Below the pieces are notes generated by a model, which had not been told where the DNA came from, searched no databases, and saw only the letters and a list, made by a program, of their open reading frames with translations. Of a stretch of DNA of 64,000 nt, positions 21,063-33,800 are shown piece after piece. Numbering within the stretch: position 1 is the stretch's first letter; each line of letters opens with the position of its first letter. The translations under genes and the position numbers were made by a program. Source of the stretch: Pseudomonas syringae (lineage in GTDB: Bacteria > Pseudomonadota > Gammaproteobacteria > Pseudomonadales > Pseudomonadaceae); the NCBI RefSeq assembly GCF_021606685.1, contig NZ_WKCB01000008.1, forward strand, positions 54,141 through 118,140, given 5' to 3'.

Positions 21063-21923
21063 ATGGCAGGCGCAAAAGAGATTCGCAGTAAGATTGCGAG
21101 CATCAAAAGCACGCAAAAGATTACCAGCGCCATGGAAAAAGTGGCGGTCAGCAAAATGCGCAAGGCACAAATGCGCATGGCTGCTAGCCGTCCTTATGCG
21201 GAGCGTATCCGCCAGGTAATTGGGCATCTGGCCAACGCCAACCCGGAATACCGCCACCCGTTCATGATCGACCGCGCCGTCAAGCGTGTGGGTTATGTGG
21301 TAGTGAGCAGTGACCGTGGTTTGTGCGGTGGTCTGAATACCAACCTGTTCAAGGCCCTGGTCAAGGACATGGCGGTAAACCGCGAAAACGGCGTCGAGAT
21401 CGATCTGTGTGTTGTTGGTAGCAAGGGTGCGGCCTTTTTCCGTAACTTCGGCGGTAACGTCGTTGCAGCTATCAGCCACCTGGGTGAAGAGCCGTCGATC
21501 AATGATTTGATCGGCAGTGTGAAGGTGATGCTGGATGCATACCTGGAAGGCCGGATTGACCGCCTCTCCGTGGTATCCAACAAGTTCATCAACACCATGA
21601 CCCAGCAGCCAACCGTGGAGCAATTGATTCCACTGGTGGCGACTCCGGATCAGGAACTCAAGCACCACTGGGACTACCTCTACGAACCAGACGCCAAAGA
21701 GCTGCTTGACGGCTTGATGGTGCGCTACGTGGAGTCGCAGGTGTACCAGGCGGTGGTCGAGAACAACGCAGCTGAACAAGCGGCGCGGATGATCGCGATG
21801 AAAAACGCTACCGATAACGCCGGTGATCTGATCAGCGATTTGCAGCTGATCTACAACAAGGCGCGTCAGGCTGCGATCACCCAAGAGATCTCGGAAATCG
21901 TCGGCGGCGCTGCCGCGGTTTAA
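21063..21923 (+). CDS. atpG: F1Fo ATP synthase subunit gamma
   Basis: The central rotor shaft, 286 residues. The N-terminal helix [19 protein letters not shown] and the C-terminal helix with the conserved [19 protein letters not shown] form the coiled coil. It starts 50 bases after atpA, across a GNRA-loop hairpin, and ends 27 bases before atpD. Confidence 0.98.
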   Translation: MAGAKEIRSKIASIKSTQKITSAMEKVAVSKMRKAQMRMAASRPYAERIRQVIGHLANANPEYRHPFMIDRAVKRVGYVVVSSDRGLCGGLNTNLFKALVKDMAVNRENGVEIDLCVVGSKGAAFFRNFGGNVVAAISHLGEEPSINDLIGSVKVMLDAYLEGRIDRLSVVSNKFINTMTQQPTVEQLIPLVATPDQELKHHWDYLYEPDAKELLDGLMVRYVESQVYQAVVENNAAEQAARMIAMKNATDNAGDLISDLQLIYNKARQAAITQEISEIVGGAAAV

Positions 21924-23327
<1,404 letters not shown>

Positions 23328-23331
23328 TCCA

Positions 23332-23351
23332 AGCGCCCGGAAACGGGCGCT
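23332..23351 (+). other. GC-rich tetraloop hairpin between atpD and atpC
   Basis: Perfect 8-bp stem AGCGCCCG / CGGGCGCT closed by GAAA, again a GNRA tetraloop, lying 4 bases after the atpD stop. atpC starts 20 bases later without a T run, so this is a processing or stability element rather than a full terminator. Confidence 0.75.
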
Positions 23352-23371
23352 CATCAGGTTGAGGCAATCAG

Positions 23372-23788
23372 ATGGCTATGACAGTCCATTGCGATATCGT
23401 CAGCGCGGAAGGGGAAATCTTCTCCGGTCTGGTAGAAATGGTGATTGCACACGGCGAACTCGGTGACCTGGGTATTGCCATGGGCCACGCGCCGTTGATC
23501 ACCAGCTTGAAGCCAGGTCCGATCACGCTGACCAAGCAAGGCGGGGAACGTGAGGTGTTTTACATCTCCGGTGGTTTCCTCGAGGTTCAGCCGAACATGG
23601 TCAAGGTACTTGCCGACACCGTGCAACGTGCTGGCGACCTGGATGAAGCCTCCGCTCAGGAAGCCGTCAAGGCTGCTGAGAAGGCCCTGAACGAAAAGGG
23701 TGCGGACTTCGACTACAGCGCTGCTGCTGTACGTCTGGCCGAGGCTGCAGCTCAGCTGCGCACGCTCCAGCAGATCCGCAAGAAGTAA
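23372..23788 (+). CDS. atpC: F1Fo ATP synthase subunit epsilon
   Basis: The central-stalk subunit with an inhibitory C-terminal helix. 138 residues, beginning [19 protein letters not shown], with the N-terminal beta-barrel ([20 protein letters not shown]) and a C-terminal pair of helices ending [10 protein letters not shown]. It is the last gene of the operon, and a strong intrinsic terminator follows at 23824-23851. Confidence 0.97.
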   Translation: MAMTVHCDIVSAEGEIFSGLVEMVIAHGELGDLGIAMGHAPLITSLKPGPITLTKQGGEREVFYISGGFLEVQPNMVKVLADTVQRAGDLDEASAQEAVKAAEKALNEKGADFDYSAAAVRLAEAAAQLRTLQQIRKK

Positions 23789-23823
23789 GCGGCCACGCCG
23801 TCATGCTTCATGCGCGATTGATT

Positions 23824-23851
23824 AAAAAGGGTAGCCTCGGCTACCCTTTTT
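23824..23851 (+). terminator. Rho-independent terminator of the atp operon
   Basis: A 13-bp stem (23824-23836 with 23839-23851) whose GC core is GGGTAGCC / GGCTACCC, flanked by A and T runs, so it could terminate in both directions. Confidence 0.92.
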
Positions 23852-23911
23852 CTTTTTCAGCAAAACACTTCTCAGGTCTGAAGCCGGACCGCCCAGGATT
23901 GGTAGCCATTC

Positions 23912-25279
23912 ATGTCTCTTGAAATCGTCATTCTCGCCGCAGGCCAGGGCACCCGTATGCGCTCGGCCCTGCCCAAGGTGCTGCACCCGGTGGCCGGCAA
24001 TTCCATGCTCGGCCATGTTATCCACAGCGCCCGGCAGCTGGACCCGCAGCGAATCCACGTGGTGATCGGTCATGGTGCCGATGTGGTCCGTGAACGCCTG
24101 GCGGCGGATGACCTGAATTTCGTGCTGCAAGACAAACAACTCGGTACCGGCCACGCCACGGCCCAAGCCGTACCGTTCATTACCGCCGACACTGTGCTGA
24201 TCCTCTACGGTGACGTGCCGCTGATTGAAGTACAGACCCTGCAACGCCTGCTCAAGCACGTGGTGCCGGGCCAGATGGGCCTGCTCACCGTTGAGCTGGA
24301 CGACCCCACCGGCTACGGGCGCATCGTGCGCACGGCCGACGGCAAGGTCGCGGCTATCGTCGAGCATAAAGACGCCAGCGATGCCCAACGCGCCATCACT
24401 GAGGGCAACACCGGCATTCTCGCGGTCCCGGCCAATAAGCTCGCCGACTGGATGAGCCGCCTGTCCAACAACAACGCCCAGGGCGAGTACTACCTCACCG
24501 ACGTGATCGAGATGGCCGTAAGTGACGGCCTGCTGGTCGCCACCGAGCAGCCCCACGACCCGATGGAAGTGCAGGGCGCCAACGACCGCAAGCAGCTTGC
24601 CGAGCTTGAGCGTCACTACCAACTGCGCGAAGGCCGCCGTCTGATGGCCCAAGGCGTGACCCTGCGCGACCCAGCGCGTTTCGATGTACGCGGTGAAGTC
24701 AGCGTGGGCCGCGACGTGCTGATCGACATCAACGTGATCCTTGAAGGCCGCGTGATCATCGAAGACGACGTGGTGATCGGCCCGAACTGCGTGATCAAGG
24801 ACAGCACGTTGCGTAAAGGTGTGGTGGTGAAGGCCAACAGTCACATCGAAGGTGCCGTGATGGGCGAGGGCAGCGATGCTGGTCCATTTGCGCGTTTGCG
24901 ACCGGGCACCGTGATGGGCGCCAGGGCGCACGTGGGTAATTTCGTCGAATTGAAAAACGCCAAAATGGGCGACGATGCCAAGGCTGGCCATTTGGCTTAC
25001 CTCGGTGACGCAACAATCGGGGCGCGCAGCAACATTGGCGCCGGCGCAATCACGTGTAATTACGATGGCGCCAACAAGTACCAGACGACGATTGGTGAAG
25101 ACGTATTCATCGGCTCCAATAACTCGCTGATCGCGCCGGTAACCATCGGTGATGGTTCGAATACTGCAGCGGGCTCGACTATCAACCAGGATGTGGATAA
25201 GTCGCAGCTCGCCGTAGCCCGTGCGCGCCAACGCAACATCGACGGTTGGAAACGCCCGGTCAAAATCAAAAAGACCTGA
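23912..25279 (+). CDS. glmU: Bifunctional GlmU: GlcN-1-P acetyltransferase / GlcNAc-1-P uridylyltransferase
   Basis: Makes UDP-GlcNAc for peptidoglycan and LPS. 455 residues. The N-terminal uridylyltransferase starts with [19 protein letters not shown] (about 7-25) and has the conserved LYGDVPL. From about 250 there is a left-handed beta-helix of hexapeptide repeats ([12 protein letters not shown] and others) for acetyl transfer, ending with the basic [13 protein letters not shown]. glmR and glmS follow, so three UDP-GlcNAc genes are clustered. Exact DnaA boxes lie at 24018-24026, 25192-25200 and just after the gene at 25281-25289. Confidence 0.98.
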   Translation: MSLEIVILAAGQGTRMRSALPKVLHPVAGNSMLGHVIHSARQLDPQRIHVVIGHGADVVRERLAADDLNFVLQDKQLGTGHATAQAVPFITADTVLILYGDVPLIEVQTLQRLLKHVVPGQMGLLTVELDDPTGYGRIVRTADGKVAAIVEHKDASDAQRAITEGNTGILAVPANKLADWMSRLSNNNAQGEYYLTDVIEMAVSDGLLVATEQPHDPMEVQGANDRKQLAELERHYQLREGRRLMAQGVTLRDPARFDVRGEVSVGRDVLIDINVILEGRVIIEDDVVIGPNCVIKDSTLRKGVVVKANSHIEGAVMGEGSDAGPFARLRPGTVMGARAHVGNFVELKNAKMGDDAKAGHLAYLGDATIGARSNIGAGAITCNYDGANKYQTTIGEDVFIGSNNSLIAPVTIGDGSNTAAGSTINQDVDKSQLAVARARQRNIDGWKRPVKIKKT

Positions 25280-25293
25280 GTTATCCACAATCA

Positions 25294-25385
25294 ATGTGGA
25301 AGGGGGCTTGCCCCCGATTGCGGTGGATCAGTCAGCTTATGTATCGACTGACACTCTGCTATCGGGGGCAAGCCCCCTCCCACAT
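25294..25385. repeat. REP doublet (REPIN-like), copy 1
   Basis: Two inverted copies of a REP core starting ATGTGG(A/G)AGGGGGCTTGCCC and ending GGCAAGCCCCCTCCCACAT, spaced by about 45 bases. Related doublets occur at 36665, 42611 and 49978, and half of another at 63921. These resemble the REPINs of P. fluorescens, which are moved in trans by RAYT transposases; no RAYT gene is in the window. Confidence 0.88.
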
Positions 25386-25464
25386 TTGATCTGCGGTGGC
25401 TTAAAAATGTTGTTCGCCGCGCTTGACGATCTTTCGCTAATAGGTTTTGATTGCCTTCGTTATC

Positions 25465-25503
25465 TTTCGAAACGAAACTTATCATCACCATGTCGAAACG
25501 AAA
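25465..25503. promoter_or_regulatory. Candidate operator of the DeoR-type regulator
   Basis: The 11-mer TCGAAACGAAA occurs twice as a direct repeat, at 25467-25477 and 25493-25503, flanking and entering the start of the regulator gene (ATG 25490). The first copy also forms the inverted repeat TTTCG-AAA-CGAAA (25465-25477). CGAAA/TTTCG units are common in DeoR-family operators, so autoregulation is a reasonable inference. Confidence 0.5.
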
Positions 25504-26257
25504 TACACCCCAACGGCGCCACAACATCCTCGCCTTGCTCAATGAGCAGGGCGAAGTCAGCGTGGACGAGTTGGCCAAGCGTTTCGAAACTTCGGAAGTG
25601 ACCATCCGCAAGGACCTGGCCGCCCTCGAAAGCAACGGACTGCTGCTACGCCGCTACGGTGGCGCAATCACCATGCCGCAGGAGCTGGTAGGCGACGCCG
25701 CGCAGCCCGTCTCAGCCTACAAGCGCGCCATCGCCCGTGCAGCCGTGACGCGCTTGCGTGAGCACGCACGCATCATCATCGACAGTGGCAGCACCACCGC
25801 GGCGATGATCCCCGAACTGGGCCATCAGCCCGGCCTGGTGGTGATGACCAACTCCCTGCACGTGGCCAGCGCCTTGAGCGAACTGGAACACGAGCCGGTG
25901 CTGCTGATGACCGGCGGCACCTGGGACCCGCATTCGGACTCGTTCCAGGGCCAGGTCGCCGAGCAGGTGCTGCGTTCCTATGATTTTGACCAACTGTTTA
26001 TCGGCGCCGATGGCATCGATCTGCAGCGCGGTACCACCACGTTCAACGAATTACTCGGCCTGAGCCGCGTGATGGCCGAGGTCGCCCGCGAAGTGGTGGT
26101 GATGGTCGAATCCGACAAGATCGGCCGCAAGATTCCCAATCTGGAGCTGCCCTGGAGCAGCGTCCATACCCTTATTACCGATGATCGCCTGCCGCATGAG
26201 GCCCGCGACCAGATCCAAGCCCGTGGCATTACGCTGATATGCGCGGCAATCATCTAG
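25490..26257 (+). CDS. glmR: DeoR-family transcriptional regulator, GlmR-like
   Basis: 255 residues from ATG 25490 ([17 protein letters not shown]). An N-terminal DeoR winged helix ([24 protein letters not shown], here split as [10 protein letters not shown] and [14 protein letters not shown]) is followed by a sugar-phosphate-binding sensor domain with [13 protein letters not shown] and the FIGADGID segment. It sits 10 bases before glmS and shortly after glmU, so it probably controls amino-sugar synthesis in response to a hexosamine phosphate. A frame opening at 25451 is disfavoured because it runs through the proposed operator. Confidence 0.88.
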   Translation: MSKRNTPQRRHNILALLNEQGEVSVDELAKRFETSEVTIRKDLAALESNGLLLRRYGGAITMPQELVGDAAQPVSAYKRAIARAAVTRLREHARIIIDSGSTTAAMIPELGHQPGLVVMTNSLHVASALSELEHEPVLLMTGGTWDPHSDSFQGQVAEQVLRSYDFDQLFIGADGIDLQRGTTTFNELLGLSRVMAEVAREVVVMVESDKIGRKIPNLELPWSSVHTLITDDRLPHEARDQIQARGITLICAAII

Positions 26258-26267
26258 GAGACATACC

Positions 26268-28100
26268 ATGTGTGGAATTGTAGGCGCAGTCGCTGAACGC
26301 AACGTCACCGCCATCCTGCTCGAAGGCCTCAAGCGCCTCGAATACCGTGGCTATGACAGCGCCGGTGTGGCGGTTTTCACCAACGCCGGCAAGCTGGAGC
26401 GCATGCGTCGCCCGGGCAAGGTCAGTGAGTTGGAGCAGGCCCTGGCCGGTGAGCCGCTGGTCGGTCGCCTCGGTATCGCCCACACCCGTTGGGCCACCCA
26501 CGGTGCGCCGTGCGAACGCAACGCCCACCCGCACTTCTCCGGTGACCTGGCGGTGGTGCACAACGGCATCATCGAAAACCACGAAGTGCTGCGCGACCAG
26601 CTCAAGGGCCTGGGCTACGTGTTCACCTCGGACACCGACACCGAAGTCATCGCCCACCTGCTCAACCACAAGCTCAAGGACTACAGCGACCTGACCACCG
26701 CCCTCAAGGCCACGGTCAAGGAACTGCATGGCGCGTACGGCCTGGCGGTGATCAGTGCCAGCCAACCCGACCGCGTGGTCGCCGCCCGCAGTGGCAGCCC
26801 GCTGGTGATCGGCCTGGGCCTGGGCGAGAACTTCCTCGCCTCCGACCAACTGGCCCTGCGCCAGGTTACCGACCGCTTCATGTACCTGGAAGAAGGCGAT
26901 ATCGCCGACATCCGCCGTGAAAGCGTGGCGATCTGGGACGTAAACGGCAATTCCGTCGAGCGCGAAGCGGTGCAATATCGTGACGGCGCTGAAGCGGCCG
27001 ACAAGGGCGAGTACCGCCACTTCATGCTCAAGGAAATCCATGAGCAACCGGCTGTGGTGCAACGCACCCTCGAAGGCCGCCTGGGCGACCAGCAAGTGCT
27101 GGTCAATGCGTTCGGCCCGCAAGCCGCCGAGCTGTTTGCCAAAGTGCGCAACGTGCAGATCGTCGCGTGCGGCACCAGCTACCACGCCGGCATGGTTGCC
27201 CGTTACTGGTTGGAAGAGCTGGCCGGCATCCCGTGCCAGGTCGAAGTCGCCAGCGAATTCCGCTACCGCAAGGTGGTGGTGCAGCCCGACACCCTGTTCG
27301 TGACCATCTCCCAGTCTGGCGAAACCGCCGACACCCTGGCCGCCCTGCGCAATGCCAAGGAGCTGGGCTTCCTCGCCAGCCTGGCGATCTGCAACGTGAG
27401 CATCAGCTCCCTGGTGCGCGAATCCGACCTGACCCTGCTGACCCAGGCCGGTCGCGAAATCGGTGTGGCATCCACCAAAGCCTTCACCACCCAACTGGTT
27501 GGCCTGCTGCTGCTGACGCTGTCCCTGGGCAAGGTGCGCGGCACCCTGGCTGAAGGCGTCGAAGCACGCCTGGTGGAAGAACTGCGCCGCCTGCCGACCC
27601 GCCTCGGCGAAGCCCTGGCCATGGACAGCACCGTGGAAAAAGTCGCGGAGCTGTTCGCCGACAAAAACCACACCCTGTTCCTCGGCCGTGGCGCGCAATA
27701 CCCGGTGGCGATGGAAGGCTCGCTGAAACTCAAGGAAATCTCGTACATCCATGCCGAGGCCTACCCCGCGGGCGAGTTGAAGCACGGCCCTCTTGCCCTG
27801 GTGGATGACGACATGCCGGTGGTCACCGTGGCGCCGAACAACGAACTGTTGGAAAAACTCAAATCCAACCTGCAGGAAGTCCGTGCCCGTGGCGGCCAAC
27901 TGATCGTGTTCGCCGACGAGAAAGCCGGCATGACCAACGGTGAAGGCACTCACGTCATCAACATGCCGCACATCCACGACACCCTGTCGCCGATCCTCTA
28001 CACCATCCCGCTGCAGTTGCTGTCGTACTACGTGGCCGTGCTCAAAGGCACCGACGTGGACCAGCCGCGCAACCTGGCTAAATCGGTGACCGTGGAGTAA
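26268..28100 (+). CDS. glmS: Glutamine-fructose-6-phosphate aminotransferase (isomerizing)
   Basis: Makes glucosamine-6-phosphate from fructose-6-phosphate and glutamine, the first committed step to UDP-GlcNAc. 610 residues. Catalytic Cys2 is in [12 protein letters not shown] and the class II glutaminase domain runs to about 240. Two SIS isomerase domains follow, with [27 protein letters not shown] and a C-terminal end KSVTVE, which is diagnostic. It is probably co-transcribed with the regulator 10 bases upstream. The 575-codon leftward frame opposite is a shadow. Confidence 0.99.
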   Translation: MCGIVGAVAERNVTAILLEGLKRLEYRGYDSAGVAVFTNAGKLERMRRPGKVSELEQALAGEPLVGRLGIAHTRWATHGAPCERNAHPHFSGDLAVVHNGIIENHEVLRDQLKGLGYVFTSDTDTEVIAHLLNHKLKDYSDLTTALKATVKELHGAYGLAVISASQPDRVVAARSGSPLVIGLGLGENFLASDQLALRQVTDRFMYLEEGDIADIRRESVAIWDVNGNSVEREAVQYRDGAEAADKGEYRHFMLKEIHEQPAVVQRTLEGRLGDQQVLVNAFGPQAAELFAKVRNVQIVACGTSYHAGMVARYWLEELAGIPCQVEVASEFRYRKVVVQPDTLFVTISQSGETADTLAALRNAKELGFLASLAICNVSISSLVRESDLTLLTQAGREIGVASTKAFTTQLVGLLLLTLSLGKVRGTLAEGVEARLVEELRRLPTRLGEALAMDSTVEKVAELFADKNHTLFLGRGAQYPVAMEGSLKLKEISYIHAEAYPAGELKHGPLALVDDDMPVVTVAPNNELLEKLKSNLQEVRARGGQLIVFADEKAGMTNGEGTHVINMPHIHDTLSPILYTIPLQLLSYYVAVLKGTDVDQPRNLAKSVTVE

Positions 28101-28110
28101 GCCGCCTCAC

Positions 28111-28135
28111 CCTGGAGGCCCATCGGGTCTCCAGG
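28111..28135 (+). other. Hairpin after glmS
   Basis: An 11-bp stem CCTGGAGGCCC / GGGTCTCCAGG with one G-U pair and loop ATC. No T run follows, so it may be a Rho-dependent end or a stability element. Confidence 0.5.
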
Positions 28136-28159
28136 CCCCTGCGAAAGGACGCGACCTCG

Positions 28160-28528
28160 ATGCAAACCCCCTCCCAGCTTCACCAACGCCTTAACAACCG
28201 CCGATTCACCGTGGCCAACAATACCCACGGGCTGTCCGGCAGTGGCACGGTGTTTCATTACCTCGTCGAGGCTGACGGGATTTGCGGCACTTACCAGGGC
28301 GGCCGAATCCGCTGGGGTAAACAAGTCGGCCGAGTGACCGGCCCCGATACTATCGAGCTGCTGTTTCAGTGCCTGACGCTGGACGGCCAACTGCTGGCCG
28401 GCTGGTCGCGTGGCACGGTGGGTGTGGACGATGCCGGGGGCACGACGCTGAGCTTTGTGTGGGGTTGGTTGTCGGGTGCAACGGGAGGCGGTGAATCACA
28501 CTATGTTGAGTGCGACAGCCCGTCCTAA
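28160..28528 (+). CDS. Small conserved protein, sometimes mislabelled N-acetylglutamate synthase
   Basis: 122 residues, no signal peptide or membrane segment. The sequence has repeated strand-like motifs, for example NNRRFTVANNTHGLSGSGTV, FHYLVEADGICGTYQGGRI and GESHYVE. It resembles a family of about 110 residues with the pattern FHY ... Y.GG.I..G ... G.S ... W.W.SG....G.S, which databases often annotate wrongly as N-acetylglutamate synthase although it has no GNAT fold; I recognise the pattern only. Function unknown. It follows glmS by 59 bases with its own ribosome binding site and meets pbpC tail to tail (4-base overlap). Confidence 0.75.
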   Translation: MQTPSQLHQRLNNRRFTVANNTHGLSGSGTVFHYLVEADGICGTYQGGRIRWGKQVGRVTGPDTIELLFQCLTLDGQLLAGWSRGTVGVDDAGGTTLSFVWGWLSGATGGGESHYVECDSPS

Positions 28529-30825
28529 GGCACAAACTCCACCTTCAGCCCGCGACTCGCACTGCGGCCCTGATCATCGCTGACCCGCAACCGGTACTCC
28601 CCTGATTTGCCCGGCCGCCAGTTCAGCGTGGTTTGCGGCGGGCCTTGGCCGATCAAGGTTTGATCAGCAAACCAGTACAGCGTCGCGGCATCGCTGGCGG
28701 CGTTGGCATTCAGGGGGATGCTTTCCTGCGGCTGGGACAGGCGCAGTTGGTAGCTCACTTGGGTCAGCGGCGAGCGGATCTGCGGCGCTTCGCTTTGGTC
28801 GCTGATGCGGCTGGGCTGGCAGTTTTTCATCACGTTGGGCGGTGTGCGGCGCGGCAGGCCAGCGGCGCGGTACAGGCGTTGGATGTCGCTGGGCCAGAAT
28901 TCGAAGACTTCTTCGCGTGTGTACTGCGCCTCGAACGGTGGGCACGCAGCCTTGCCGGTGCGGGTGTCGATCAGCACCGGGCGGTGCAGGTTGGACACGC
29001 GTATGGGCGAGACGCCGGGGATGTACCAGGTCTTGCGGGTGTATGGGCACCAGCGGTTGGGCAGCTCGCCCGAAGCCGCGCAAACGTTGATGCGCACCAG
29101 CCCGGCGGGCGGCTTGTCGGGTTTGATCAGCACATTGGGCAAGGCCAGGGGCAGGGCGTCGGCGATGCGGAAGAACAGCGGAGCGGCGGTCTTGGCGCCG
29201 ATAAACGCTGGGTTGGGCCGACCATCGAAGTTACCCACCCACACCACCAGCACATACGGGCCGACCAGGCCTGCGCTCCACGCATCGTGAAACCCCCAGG
29301 AGGTGCCGGTTTTCCAGGCGGTACGCCACTGGCTTCCAGGCAGGCCATCCGGGCGCGGGTTGCGGCGCAGCATGTCGCGCACCATGAACGCGGCTTGAGG
29401 CGTCAGCAGTTGGGCGCCAGTGGTCTGGAGCTGTTCCTGCAAATAGCGCAAGGGCCGCAAATGCCCGTCGCCGGCCAGCATCACATACAGCCGGGCCAGC
29501 TCCTCAGGGGTCATTTCGCCGCCGCCCAAGGCGAGTGCCAGGCCGTAATGGCTTTCGCCCCGCAAGCCCTTGATCCCGGCCCGTTGCAGCATGCCGTACA
29601 GCGAGGGGGATTTGACCTGGCTGGCCAGCCACACCGCCGGGATATTGCGACTACGGATCAACGCATCGCGCGCCGTCAGTGGCCCGATAAAACTGCCGTC
29701 GAAATTTTCCGGCTGGAAGTAGCCGAAGTTACTCGGCATGTCCTTGAGGATGCTCATGGGGTGGATCACGCCCTGATCCAGCGCCAACCCATACAGAAAA
29801 GGCTTCAGGGTCGACCCCGGTGAGCGCCGCGCCAGCACGCCGTTGACCTGGCCCTGGATGCCTGTGGATAAGTAATCCGCCGAGCCCACCAGCGCTTTCA
29901 CGCTCTGGTCGCGGCTGTCGATCAGAATCGCCGTGGCGTTTTCCACACCGGTGCTGCGACGCTCGGCGATAAAGCCGCCGATCAGGCGTTCAAGCAATTG
30001 CTGCAGGGGCAGGTTGAGGGTGCTGTTCAGTTCGTTGCCGGGTTGAGAGGCCAGCAGTTGCTCGCTCAGGTGCGGCGCCAGAAACGGGATCTGTTGGCGG
30101 CTGCGCGCTTCCAGCGGCAGGTCGAGCAAACTGTCGTTACGCGGGTCGTGTGGATAAGTCTCGCGCCAGTCGGCCATCAAACGCAGGCGGGCGTTTTGCA
30201 GCGATGGCCCAAAGCGCGCGCGCCGCCCCGGCTGCTGGGGGATCACCGCCAGCGCCAGCGCTTGGGACAACGACAGCTGCGCCGCTGACTTGCCAAAGTA
30301 GATCCGGCTGGCAGCCTCGGCGCCTTCGATATTACCGCCCATGGGCGCCAGGTTCAGGTAGGCCTCAAGGATGTCATGCTTGCTGTAACGCGCTTCGAGC
30401 CACAGGGCCAGGGCCATCTGCTGCACCTTGCCCGGCACCTGGCGGGTGTTCAGATCCCACAGGCGCCGCGCCAGTTGCATGCTCAAGGTCGAACCACCCT
30501 GACGTTGGCCGCCGCTGTAGGTGGCGACGGCCGCGCGCAGCAATGCCGGGGGATTGATGCCCGGATGCCAGTAGAAATTGCGGTCTTCCTTGAGCAGGAT
30601 GGCCTCGACCAGTGAAGGAGAAATCCGCTCCAGAGGTAGCCAGAGTCGGTATTGGCCGTCATCCGCCAGCGTCATGCGTAGCAGCGAGCCGTCGTCGGCC
30701 AGCACCACCCGTGAAGACGTCACCGCCTGTTCCAGCGGGGCATGCGGCCATAGCCGCAATCCCGCCAGCAGAACCGCCGCTACCAGCAGCGGCGGCGTCA
30801 GGCGTTTAAGGCTTGGTAATTTCAA
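28525..30825 (-). CDS. pbpC: Penicillin-binding protein 1C
   Basis: A bifunctional class A-type PBP of 766 residues, membrane-anchored near residues 10-27. The glycosyltransferase domain has EDRNFYWHPGINPPALLRA and GGSTLSMQLARRLW. The transpeptidase domain has S-x-x-K in SPGSTLKPFLYG (near residue 337) and KTGTSWGFHDAW (near 505). A C-terminal PBP1C-specific Ig-like domain follows. Its start overlaps the end of the alpha-2-macroglobulin gene by 20 bases on the same strand, the classic A2M-PbpC pair proposed to trap proteases and repair peptidoglycan after envelope breach. Confidence 0.96.
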   Translation of the reverse strand: MKLPSLKRLTPPLLVAAVLLAGLRLWPHAPLEQAVTSSRVVLADDGSLLRMTLADDGQYRLWLPLERISPSLVEAILLKEDRNFYWHPGINPPALLRAAVATYSGGQRQGGSTLSMQLARRLWDLNTRQVPGKVQQMALALWLEARYSKHDILEAYLNLAPMGGNIEGAEAASRIYFGKSAAQLSLSQALALAVIPQQPGRRARFGPSLQNARLRLMADWRETYPHDPRNDSLLDLPLEARSRQQIPFLAPHLSEQLLASQPGNELNSTLNLPLQQLLERLIGGFIAERRSTGVENATAILIDSRDQSVKALVGSADYLSTGIQGQVNGVLARRSPGSTLKPFLYGLALDQGVIHPMSILKDMPSNFGYFQPENFDGSFIGPLTARDALIRSRNIPAVWLASQVKSPSLYGMLQRAGIKGLRGESHYGLALALGGGEMTPEELARLYVMLAGDGHLRPLRYLQEQLQTTGAQLLTPQAAFMVRDMLRRNPRPDGLPGSQWRTAWKTGTSWGFHDAWSAGLVGPYVLVVWVGNFDGRPNPAFIGAKTAAPLFFRIADALPLALPNVLIKPDKPPAGLVRINVCAASGELPNRWCPYTRKTWYIPGVSPIRVSNLHRPVLIDTRTGKAACPPFEAQYTREEVFEFWPSDIQRLYRAAGLPRRTPPNVMKNCQPSRISDQSEAPQIRSPLTQVSYQLRLSQPQESIPLNANAASDAATLYWFADQTLIGQGPPQTTLNWRPGKSGEYRLRVSDDQGRSASRGLKVEFVP

Positions 30826-33800
30826 GCTCGCCTACTTTGCCGCGCCCTTGCAGGGTGGTTTCGTACATGCCTTGGGCGTAGGCCGGAGGCGTATTGAACG
30901 TCCCTGCGTTGGTGGCGCGCACGCGGTACACGAAAGTGCCTACGTCGCGCAGCGCAGTGCCGTACAACACCACTCGATCATCACGCACGTCCACGTAGTC
31001 CGGCTGCCAGGTGCTCAGCTCGGTTTCGCCGATCGGCGCCTGCCAGGTGTCGGCCTCTTCGTCACTGGCTTCGACGTACTCGGATTCTTCACCTTCACTT
31101 TCCTCGGAGCTGGCGGCTTCCGGCTCCGGCGGCAAGTTATACACAGGCTCGACGCCACCCGGCAGCAGGTCGACCACGGCCACTTGCTGCACTTGCTCAC
31201 GGTCGGTGGCGCGCAGACGCAAGCGCACCAGGAACTCATCGCCCACGACCACCTTGCTCACCGGCTCGCCTTTGAGGTCGAGGTATTCGTGGATGATCTC
31301 CAGGCCATTGTTGATCGGCTTGAGCTTGGCGCCCTTGTCGAAACCGGCTTCGCTGAGCATGTAGAACGCCGCAGGGCCGTCGGATTTTTCCAGTACCAGC
31401 TTTTGCGTGGCGCCCGGTACGGCGGCTCGGGGCGGCTGGCCGGCCATCTCCAGCAGTTGTTGCTGTTTGTCACCCAACCAGGCGGTGGCCTTGAGGGTCA
31501 TGTCGCTCTGTGTACGCTGGCCATAGTTATCCAGAGCGCGCAGCAGTAATGCCGCCGACAGCGAGTTATAGCGTTGCTCGTTGAGGCGCTTGCCGAGTTT
31601 GTCCAGCAAGGCCACCGGCACGTCATCCAGCAACTCGGGGAAGTGCCGCGCGAGCAGGTGCAAGTGCTCGGCATCGTGCACCAGCGGGTCGTAGTACAGG
31701 CCGTCGCTGTCCCACTTATCCACAAGCGAGCGCCATGGGACCTTGCGGAACAGCGTATCCGCCTGGCGATCCTGCTTGAGCAGCTTGTAGCTCGCGGCCA
31801 GGTAGGCGGCGCCGATGTCGTTCTGCCAAGTGTCTTTGAAGTAGCTTTCGTAGCGCTCGCGGATGTCACTCAAGGCGCCGCTGACGAGAATTCCCTGACG
31901 GCTCAACAGGTAACTGGCGTAGGCGCGGTTGCGCAATTCCGACAGGCCTTCACTCGGGCCGTTGGCCAGGTCCGTCAGATAGGCATTCGCGCGCACCAGC
32001 AGGTCTTCCGGCACCGGCAGCCCGCGCTCCTTGGCTTCGATCAGGAAGTCAGTGGCGTACAGGCTGGCGTAGGGCGCCACGTCCGGGTTGGCCGCCCACA
32101 AACCGAAGCCGCCGGCCTGGTTCTGACGTTGGCGCAGCATACGTACGACGCTGGTGAAGGCGTGTTCGGCCTCCGTCGCATTGCCGCCCCAGATCAACGC
32201 CGGCATGGCCTTGGACACCAATTGCTCGGTGCAGGCATAGCCATAGTCATCCAGGTAATGCTTGAGGCCGTTGGCCCATACCAGTGGCGAAGCGGCGACG
32301 CCCAGTTGCACGTCGCGCAGTTGGGTGAACAGCTCGCGCGTGGGTTTCAGCTCTTTGCTGGCGCTGTCGAAGCGGCCCAGGCTCAGGGCTACGCGGTGTT
32401 CGCTCAGGGGGCGGACCGAGGTGGTTTCGGCCACCTGGATACGCTTGCCATCGGGCAGCACCGCGACAAAACGCAGGTCCGCCGAGCCGAGGGTTTCGCC
32501 GACCTTGACCTTGAACTCGGCCGTGCCTTCCTTGCGTGGTTGCAGGGACAAGGTGCTGCCCTTGTCGCCTTGCACCACCAGGCCAGCGCTGGTTTGCACT
32601 TCGAACTTCACGTCCGTGGCCGCGTCGAGGTTGCTGAACACCCCGGCGCTGACATTGAACACATCCCCCGGTGCGACAAATGCGGGCACGTTCGGCGTGA
32701 TGACGATCGGCCCGCGCACGTCGGTATTGGCCTCGCTGACCCCCACACTGTCGCTGTCCACTGCCACTGCAAACAGGTGCAGCTTGCCGTTGAAGTTGTC
32801 CGGCACCTGGTAATGCAGCACGGTTTCACCGGCGGGCAAGTCCACCAGCCCGGACCACCACGCCACCGGCGGCTGATGTTTACGCTTGAACGGGTTGAGG
32901 TGATTGGCCAGGGCGCCTTCGGTATCGCCACCGGGCGCTGCGCCACTGAGCAGGCGGCTGAATTCCGGCAGGATCAGGTCAAGGATCTGACTGGTACCGA
33001 CTTCCAGTGCGCGCTTCTGGAAGAAGAAGCCCAGCGGGTCCGGCGTCTGGTAGCGCGCCACTTGCAGGATGCCTTCGTCCACCGCGTACACCACCGCGCG
33101 GCCCGGGCGGTCGGCGTTGACCTTGATATCCAGGGTCTGCCCCGGCTCGATCTTCGCCGGGCCTTCGACCTTGAGCGCCATGCGCCGTGCATCCAGGTTG
33201 ATGCTGAACGGCACCACGCCGTAGGACAGCGGGCTCATGTAGACCTCGGCCGAACCCATGTCCCGCACAAACTGCACGTTGACGTAGGCATTGCCCTCAA
33301 GCCCTGCAGGCACGCGGATATGTTGCACGCTGTTGGTACTGTCGGCCTTGAACCACTGCTGGGTGTAGACCTTGTCGCGCTCAATGGTGATCAAACCGGC
33401 ACCGGTGTACGGCGCGCGGATGCTGATCGCGATTTCATCACCGGTGGCATAGCTGCGTTTGTCCAGGCGCAGTTGCAACTCGGCATTACGCTCCAGGGAG
33501 CGCGAGGTGTTGCCACGTCCGGCCACGCTGTAGTCGATCTGGTTGAGCAGGTTGCCGTTGGCGTCCTTGAGTTGCAGGGTGAAATCCCCCGGCGTGGCGG
33601 TATTCAGAGCCTGCCTGGCGCCTTCTTTGGTCATTACCAGCGGTGAGGCCGGCTGGCTGATGTTCTTGATGCGCGACTCGTACTTGTAGGTGCCGTTGGA
33701 CTGTTTCACCAGTACCGACACGTAGCGGTGCTCGACCACCTCGCTGGTCAGGCCATCCACCGCCAGCGGCGTAAGGTCCGGCGCGACGGCCAGCCAGTGC

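Noticed and set aside
18994..21075. 693-codon leftward open frame opposite atpH-atpA
   Set aside because: It is antisense to unmistakable atpH and atpA. It arises from strong codon bias and low stop frequency in GC-rich DNA, with low-complexity composition.
26250..27977. 575-codon leftward open frame opposite glmS
   Set aside because: Covers the well-conserved glmS gene on the other strand; no recognisable domain or ribosome binding site.
28001..28160. glmS ribozyme or riboswitch
   Set aside because: No glmS ribozyme fold is expected upstream of glmS in pseudomonads, and the gap to glmR is only 10 bases.
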